The notes under the pieces are model-generated. The model searched no databases. It was not told the DNA's origin and saw only the letters and a program-made list of their open reading frames with translations. From CBDDIP01 sp965229005 (GTDB lineage Bacteria; Actinomycetota; Acidimicrobiia; Acidimicrobiales; Ilumatobacteraceae), in the NCBI GenBank assembly GCA_965229005.1, contig CBDDIP010000002.1, positions 1,116,001-1,180,000 on the forward strand: 64,000 bases of DNA, given 5' to 3'. Positions 61,462 to 64,000 of this stretch are shown here, in pieces. The number at the start of each line of letters is the position of its first letter. Position 1 is the first letter of the stretch. The translations under genes and the position numbers were made by a program.

Positions 61462-62951
61462 GGCCGCAACACCATCGAGGCGTATCGTCCCGGCTCAACG
61501 AGGTCACGCGCTGCTCGCTCGCACAAGCCGTACAGCGGTCCGGCGCAGATCGCGATCGCCAGGCCGACGGCGACGAGACCGACGGTGGCGACCGTCATCG
61601 TCAACGGCCAGCGCTGCTGCGGTCCGCCAACGGAGCCGACCGGTGCGGGTGCATAGATCACCGGTTCGCCCCAGAAGGCCGAGATCCAGATCTTCGTCAT
61701 CGACACGAGCGTCAGCAGGCTGCCGACGATCGCCACAACGACCAGCAGACCCTGCCCATCGTCGACGCCGGCGGTGACGATGCCGAGCTTGGCCACGAAG
61801 CCCGAGAACGGAGGGATCCCCGACAGGCTGAGTGCCGGCACGAGGAACAGCACGGCCAGAGGCCCGGATCGGTGCATGAGCCCGCTGAGGCGGTCGAGTC
61901 GGCTCGTGCCGGCGGTGCGTTCGATCAGACCCTCGACGAGGAACAGCGAGGTCTTCACCGGGATCTGGTGGATGAGGAAGAAGATGGTCGCGGCGATCGC
62001 CGCGGGCCCGCCGATGGCGACGCCCAGGAGCATGTAGCCGATCTGGCTGACGATGTGGAACGACAGGATGCGCTTGACGTCGTTCTGGGCGATGGCCCCG
62101 AGGACGCCGATGATCATCGTGAGCGCGGCGATCACGAGCAGCAGCGTTCGGTTCGTCCCCGGGAACAGCAGCGTCTGCGTGCGGACGATCGCGTACACGC
62201 CGATCTTGGTCAGCAGCCCCGCGAACACCGCCGTGATCGGGCTGCGCGCCGTGGGATACGAGTCCGGGAGCCAGAAGAACAACGGGAACACGGCCGCCTT
62301 CAGCCCGAACGCGACGAGCAGCAGCAGCTGCAGCCCGGTGCGAACTCCCGTGTCGAGCTGTGCGAGGCGGTTGGGGAGCTCGGCGAGGCTCAGCGTGCCC
62401 GTGGTGGCGTAGACCAGACCGACGGCGACCAACAGCACCACGGACTCGATCGTGTTGATGACGACGTACGTCGTGCCCGAGCGGACCTGGGACTCGTCGC
62501 CGTCGAGCGTGAGCAGGACGTAGCTGGCCATCAGGATGATCTCGAAGGAGACGAACAGGTGGAAGAGGTCGCCCGTCGAGAAGCCGGCGCCGATGCCGGC
62601 TGCGAGAACGAGGTACACCGGCTGGAAGATCGGTGACGTCGCGCTGGCGGATGCCTGCCCGACCGCGAAGAGGAGCACCACCGCCAGCGTGAGCATGGCG
62701 ATCACGAGCATGATCCCGGCGAACCGGTCGATCACGTAGCTGATCCCGATCGACGGCGACCAGCCGCCGATGCGCGCAACCACCGGGCCGTGGTCGTCGG
62801 CGCGCGCGAGCAGCACGATGCTCATCCCCAGCGAGCCGATCAGCGCGACGAAGCTGATCATCCGCTGCACGCGCGGCGCTCTCATGGCGAGCATGCCGAA
62901 GGCGGCGCCGATCAAGGGGATGACGGTCGGAAGGGGCGCGAACCGGTTCAC
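61458..62951 (-). CDS. mnhD: Mrp antiporter subunit D
   Basis: 497 residues, about fourteen helices, related to the NuoM/NuoN proton-channel subunits of complex I. Key segments are FETLLMASYVLLTLDG-like FVSFEIILMASYVLLTL, KAAVFPLFFWLPDSYPTARSP (transport Lys) and DVKRILSFHIVSQIGYMLLG. GTG start overlaps mnhC. A core antiporter subunit. Confidence 0.94.
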   Translation of the reverse strand: MNRFAPLPTVIPLIGAAFGMLAMRAPRVQRMISFVALIGSLGMSIVLLARADDHGPVVARIGGWSPSIGISYVIDRFAGIMLVIAMLTLAVVLLFAVGQASASATSPIFQPVYLVLAAGIGAGFSTGDLFHLFVSFEIILMASYVLLTLDGDESQVRSGTTYVVINTIESVVLLVAVGLVYATTGTLSLAELPNRLAQLDTGVRTGLQLLLLVAFGLKAAVFPLFFWLPDSYPTARSPITAVFAGLLTKIGVYAIVRTQTLLFPGTNRTLLLVIAALTMIIGVLGAIAQNDVKRILSFHIVSQIGYMLLGVAIGGPAAIAATIFFLIHQIPVKTSLFLVEGLIERTAGTSRLDRLSGLMHRSGPLAVLFLVPALSLSGIPPFSGFVAKLGIVTAGVDDGQGLLVVVAIVGSLLTLVSMTKIWISAFWGEPVIYAPAPVGSVGGPQQRWPLTMTVATVGLVAVGLAIAICAGPLYGLCERAARDLVEPGRYASMVLRP

Positions 62952-63403
62952 AGGTCCACGCTCGACGTCGTGCGCCGCGGCGCGGGCGGACCGTCGTCGC
63001 CGCTCAGCATCCGCTCGCGTTCGGCGCGGCGGGCGGCCTCGGTCATGCGGATCTCACGGCGCCGTCGGGCGGCGATACGACGGTCCTCGACGTCGTCTTC
63101 GACCTCGTCATGGCCATCGAGGGTCCAGCTCCGCCACGCCAGAGCGAGGAGGAACGCCTGCAGGGCGAAGCCGATGACGATGGCCGTCAGCACGAGCGCC
63201 TGGGGGATCGGATCGGTCGAGCCGGTGAGCCTGCCGACGATCGGGGGCACACCGGGCCGGCTCCCGGCGACGATCAGGAGGAGGTTGACGCCGTTGCCGA
63301 TGAGGCCGACGCCGACGATGATCCGCGTCAGGCTGCGGTTGAGCATCGAGTACGTGCCGGTCGCGAACAGCACCCCCACCAGAACGACGAGCAGGATGCT
63401 CAT
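62948..63403 (-). CDS. mnhC: Mrp antiporter subunit C
   Basis: 151 residues, homologous to NuoK: three helices with GVGLIGNGVNLLLI and DPIPQALVLTAIVIGFALQAFLLAL. A charged tail of 45 residues (about 105-150, rich in Arg and Glu) extends beyond the usual length. Overlaps its neighbours by four bases at both ends. Confidence 0.92.
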   Translation of the reverse strand: MSILLVVLVGVLFATGTYSMLNRSLTRIIVGVGLIGNGVNLLLIVAGSRPGVPPIVGRLTGSTDPIPQALVLTAIVIGFALQAFLLALAWRSWTLDGHDEVEDDVEDRRIAARRRREIRMTEAARRAERERMLSGDDGPPAPRRTTSSVDL

Positions 63404-64000
63404 GCGGCGCTCTCCCGAGAGGCGCCGCCGCCGTGCGTGCGCGACGCCAGGTTGCTGAGCACGAGGATGACGACACCGATCACCAGCACGTAGACCCCGA
63501 GGTCGAAGATCCCCGCGGTCACCAGCTTCAGGTCGCCGATGATCGGCACGTCGACGTGGAAGATGCTGGTCTCCAGGAATTGGTTGCCGCCGATGAGACC
63601 GCCGATGCCAGAGCCGACGGCGAGGAGGATCCCCGTGGCGATCAGCACCACCGGCGAGAGCCGCGCGATCGACGCTCGTTCCGTCGCCCCGCCGGCGAGG
63701 AGGCGGAAGACGAAGGCTGCGCCCGCGATGAGACCTCCGGCGAACCCGCCACCCGGCGCGTTGTGCCCGCGCAGGGTGACGTACACCGAGACCAGCAAGG
63801 TGACGTGGAAGATCATGCGGGTGACCTGTTCGAAGATCATCGACTCGGCGCCGATGTTGGCGAACTGGGTGGACTCGCCGAGGCCGCGACTGCGCCGAGA
63901 GGCGTTGACGAGGTTGCCGACCCCGAGCGCGGCGATGCCGAACACGGTGATCTCGAACATCGTGTCGACACCGCGGAAGTCGACGATCGTCACGTTGACG
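63400..64000 (-). CDS. Mrp antiporter subunit A/B, C-terminal part
   Basis: The last 200 residues of a protein that continues past the right edge. The segment VNVTIVDFRGVDTMFEITVFGIAALG is the C-terminal signature of MrpA (DUF4040 region), followed by a MrpB domain (HVTLLVSVYVTLRGHNAPGGGFAGGLIAGAAF). Thus it is a fused MrpA-MrpB, common in Actinobacteria, or a MrpB whose start lies beyond the window. Confidence 0.85.
   Translation of the reverse strand, partial: VNVTIVDFRGVDTMFEITVFGIAALGVGNLVNASRRSRGLGESTQFANIGAESMIFEQVTRMIFHVTLLVSVYVTLRGHNAPGGGFAGGLIAGAAFVFRLLAGGATERASIARLSPVVLIATGILLAVGSGIGGLIGGNQFLETSIFHVDVPIIGDLKLVTAGIFDLGVYVLVIGVVILVLSNLASRTHGGGASRESAA

Overview
The window is high-GC, gene-dense actinobacterial DNA. 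WhiB1, a PdtaS-type kinase, DUF3107, DUF3090, the SCO1664 and MSMEG_4193 families, an IdeR-like DtxR regulator and a GlnB/AmtB set all point to Actinomycetota. A complete System I (Ccm) cytochrome c maturation operon is unusual in that phylum. My best guess is the class Acidimicrobiia (Ilumatobacter-like), but this is an inference from gene content. I saw no rRNA, tRNA, CRISPR array or prophage; the only insertion sequence is one IS30-family element.

Layout. 1-2085: haem genes on the minus strand (hemE, ferrochelatase, start of the porphyrinogen oxidase). 2159-4324: HelD/HelR-like helicase. 4353-5627: IS30 element, followed by about 400 bp of non-coding or broken sequence that carries a striking array of palindromic half-sites. 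6038-9209: lipoprotein, DtxR-family regulator, SF2 helicase, a 49-bp palindrome and a small hypothetical gene. 9355-13845: Lhr helicase. 13861-16574: esterase lipoprotein, DUF1990, TetR and a small membrane protein. 16615-16980: seven tandem 53-bp palindromic units. 17026-23570: ccmABCDEFGH plus a ccmI-like TPR gene, nearly all overlapping. 23584-29106: histidine phosphatase, a sulfite-oxidase-fold enzyme, a DinB-like protein, Mrp divergent from a SufR-like regulator, and a DJ-1/GlxA pair. 29307-35294: DUF3107, rfbA, two Get3/ArsA-like ATPases, PdtaS, PAP2 and WhiB1. 35465-42248: GDPD, amidohydrolase with TetR, lipid kinase, etfBA, and a TetR-controlled three-gene operon. 42325-49931: a dioxygenase/HD-oxygenase fusion, the SCO1664-DUF3090-MSMEG_4193 trio, a uracil-DNA glycosylase, a VOC protein, an alkylsulfatase and an esterase. 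50032-54058: an FrhB-like protein, glnK, a secreted L,D-transpeptidase and amtB. 54229-64000: glycosyltransferase, ClC channel and MarR divergent from DUF2254, nhaA, and a Mrp-type Na+/H+ antiporter operon ending in a second PII gene.

How the parts may work together. Haem synthesis, Ccm and the DtxR regulator fit an aerobic, cytochrome-c-using, iron-regulated lifestyle. SufR and Mrp indicate local control of Fe-S assembly. PdtaS and WhiB1 form a redox/NO-type regulatory neighbourhood. Nitrogen sensing appears twice: once next to amtB, and once, unexpectedly, as the last gene of the antiporter operon.

The items I consider most worth follow-up are: the single-polypeptide fusion of a gamma-butyrobetaine-hydroxylase-like dioxygenase to a PhnZ/TmpB-like HD oxygenase (42325-43953), a candidate one-protein organophosphonate-cleaving enzyme; the PII protein in the Mrp antiporter operon (59936-60277); and the 53-bp array in front of ccmA.
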